In this document: positions 62,706 to 64,000 of the stretch, in pieces
How positions within the stretch are numbered: the first letter of the stretch is position 1
Layout: each line of letters begins with the position of its first letter
Origin: Flaccisagitta enflata
Lineage: Eukaryota; Chaetognatha; Sagittoidea; Aphragmophora
Assembly (NCBI GenBank): GCA_965153355.1
Contig: OZ231127.1
Span: 99,634,001 to 99,698,000, forward strand
Reading direction: 5' to 3'
DNA: 64,000 nucleotides
The notes under the pieces: generated by a model
Told to the model about the DNA's origin: nothing
Databases searched by the model: none
The model's input: the letters and a program-made list of their open reading frames with translations, nothing else
Position numbers and translations under genes: made by a program

Positions 62706-63383
62706 TGTTCAGTATGATTACAGTACACCACAGCACATAAAGATTCTTCCATTCCTCATAGATTATGAGTTTTCATTTTAACCATTCCCTTACACCTTCC
62801 CCCTTCATCATTATATGACCGTTTACGACTACACTTTAACGGGTATAAGCATCAAATCAAGATAAGCATCTTTGATAAATCAATTGAGCAACTGATCCCT
62901 GCTTGGTTACATTCAAAAGATGGGAAAATAGGACAAATTTGGAAATTATAGCATTGTTTGTTTTGAGGTAACACTCTTCCAAAATTGGATTTTCTCTCAG
63001 GTTCCTATATCCTCGGTGTTAATAATTGATAAAACAAACTTTAAAAAATTGAATTGTTACTATCTAGGAAATAGATATACGGACACCTAACCATGATTAC
63101 AGCAGCTAAACTTCAATATCTACTAAAACAATAAAAGCAGATCAACAAACTATGACAAGAAAATTTTTCATTCAAGACCAAGCAGAGCATAGTAGCTCAA
63201 TCATTTGGGCATTTACTTCTTTCAGTGAGTGAAAAGGCTAACTTTTCTCCAACTGTCCGTATATTTATTTCCTAGGTACTACAATAATTCTGAACTCATA
63301 AAAGTGCGTTTTTTTGTACGCTTTGTAAGTTAGAGGCATTGGCCACTCGTTTACGATAGTTTCTTTTCTTCTCTCATTTTAGG
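62706..63383. other. Rest of intron 9
   Basis: Contains the MITE at 63063-63276; otherwise unrecognised. Confidence 0.6.
63063..63276. mobile_element. TA-flanked MITE in intron 9
   Basis: Ends TCTAGGAAATAGATATACGG and CCGTATATTTATTTCCTAGG next to TA. 214 bp. End style like 10591-11784. Confidence 0.8.
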
Positions 63384-63431
63384 ATCCTCTATTCTACTTT
63401 TATCACATCAATTTGGACCGACTCTATGAGG
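63384..63431 (+). CDS. Tyrosinase-family exon 10 (residues 419-434)
   Basis: Reads DPLFYFYHINLDRLYE. His426 is the third copper-B ligand, and DP(I/L)F...H...D is diagnostic for the family. Acceptor CATTTTAG, donor GTAAAT, phase 0. Confidence 0.94.
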
Positions 63432-63502
63432 TAAATTTGAATGGATTACACTCAGTATGCGCCGGGCTAGCATTTCACTGATCAAAACATAGTTTTTTTA
63501 TT

Positions 63503-63560
63503 GTGCGCATGCGACTCTTCAACCCCCTATGTCAGTCAAATGATCGGTCAGTAACGCTGT
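63503..63560 (+). mobile_element. Worn family-H head in intron 10
   Basis: GTGCGCATGCGACTCTTCAAC then CCCCTATGTCAGTC and GATCGGTCAGTAACGC. Confidence 0.55.
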
Positions 63561-63665
63561 TATCATCTTTCAATGAAAGACCCAGTCAGCTTAAAAAATA
63601 ATGTCGTTGTTTTTTGATATCAGAATATGTCATATATAAACATCTTTTTTTTTTCATGGTTGCAG

Positions 63666-63720
63666 ATTTGGTTGCGCAAACATCGCCCTCAAAACCCTGC
63701 CTACACTTGTCAATCATATG
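63666..63720 (+). CDS. Tyrosinase-family exon 11 (residues 435-452 plus 1 nt)
   Basis: Reads IWLRKHRPQNPAYTCQSY, continuing the EW(M/L)RKH region after copper B. Acceptor GGTTGCAG, donor GTAGGT, leaves phase 1. The gene continues beyond the window. Confidence 0.9.
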
Positions 63721-64000
63721 GTAGGTCAAAAGATTTTCGACATGGAATAATTTTCATATTGAATCATTCTTGTTGCTGGTAAATGGTAGGTCATTTAAAT
63801 AGTTTTATTTTTACGAAATTACAGTAAATTAGATATACAGGGAACACCCCGCCAAAAGAAACAAAAGAAAACCACACAATTCTGCAATGCACAAAGATAT
63901 TTGAAATCTGAAAAAAATGTCAGAAAGCCTTGTGAAGACGATTTTACCCTGTTTTGATAGATGCAAACCTCCTATCGGTTTTGGCTCTCCATAAAATGTA
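63721..64000. other. Start of intron 11
   Basis: No further exon is seen before the window ends. Confidence 0.7.

Larger units (their letters stand above)
52671..63720 (+). other. Tyrosinase-family gene, 11 exons seen, 3' end outside the window
   Basis: A type-3 copper protein of the tyrosinase/TYRP group, whose members oxidise phenols in melanin formation or related chemistry, usually secreted or membrane-anchored. Joining the exons gives about 452 codons: signal peptide; cysteine-rich start (C38, C49, C50, C59, C68); EGF-like knot (C107-C130); copper A His 214, 229, 238; copper B His 400, 404, 426. Spacings (9 between the last two copper-A histidines; 4 and 22 in copper B) fit the family. 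Intron phases run 0,2,2,0,0,0,1,1,0,0,1 and agree at each junction. The C-terminal part, including any membrane anchor, is beyond the window. Which phenol it uses cannot be read from this. Confidence 0.9.

Noticed and set aside
62444-62752. 102-codon minus-strand frame with LTLAAHGNGKPQRD repeats
   Set aside because: Antisense shadow of the 69-bp tandem repeat at the exon 9 donor.

Overview
The window is animal nuclear DNA. It has many small spliced exons with GT/AG boundaries, long AT-rich non-coding stretches, very long dinucleotide runs, and metazoan-type mobile elements. There are no operons, bacterial signals or CRISPR arrays. The species cannot be named from sequence alone. The one host gene has the cysteine-rich start, EGF-like knot and two copper sites seen in the tyrosinase/TYRP type familiar from chordates and some other animals, so an invertebrate deuterostome or another invertebrate is plausible. 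Layout: 1-43 kb is a repeat-dense intergenic region; 43.6-52.2 kb is a satellite array; 52.7-63.7 kb holds eleven exons of a plus-strand tyrosinase-family gene that runs off the right edge. The gene was read by joining exons by eye: phases match at every junction, about 452 codons are covered, and six copper-ligand histidines are in place. The 43.6-52.2 kb array has about 28 copies of a ~298-bp unit carrying a tRNA-like head with RNA polymerase III A and B boxes; about seven copies face one way and about 22 the other. The intergenic region is a nested record of transposition. Family H is a short non-coding element with a terminal stem-loop at one end and the word AACAAGGCC at the other; it has two internal types (A and B), and its stem sequence changes on both arms together. 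Family M has two inverted, unequal ends around a hairpin core (GGGCAGCGGCCCC/GGGGCCG) and a different tandem repeat in each copy. One family-M copy (6.0-9.2 kb) encloses a Penelope-like reverse transcriptase reading frame and may mark the coding member. Other elements are a 3.7-kb foldback element with a 5-bp target duplication, a hAT-like MITE with an 8-bp duplication, about ten TA-flanked MITEs, and a truncated LINE reverse transcriptase. Mobile and tandem repeats also invade the tyrosinase gene. Three splice boundaries are locally duplicated (exon 3 acceptor, exon 8 with its donor, and four tandem donors after exon 9), and several exons abut microsatellites. All boundaries were set by eye; homology searches, RNA reads and long reads would be needed to confirm them.
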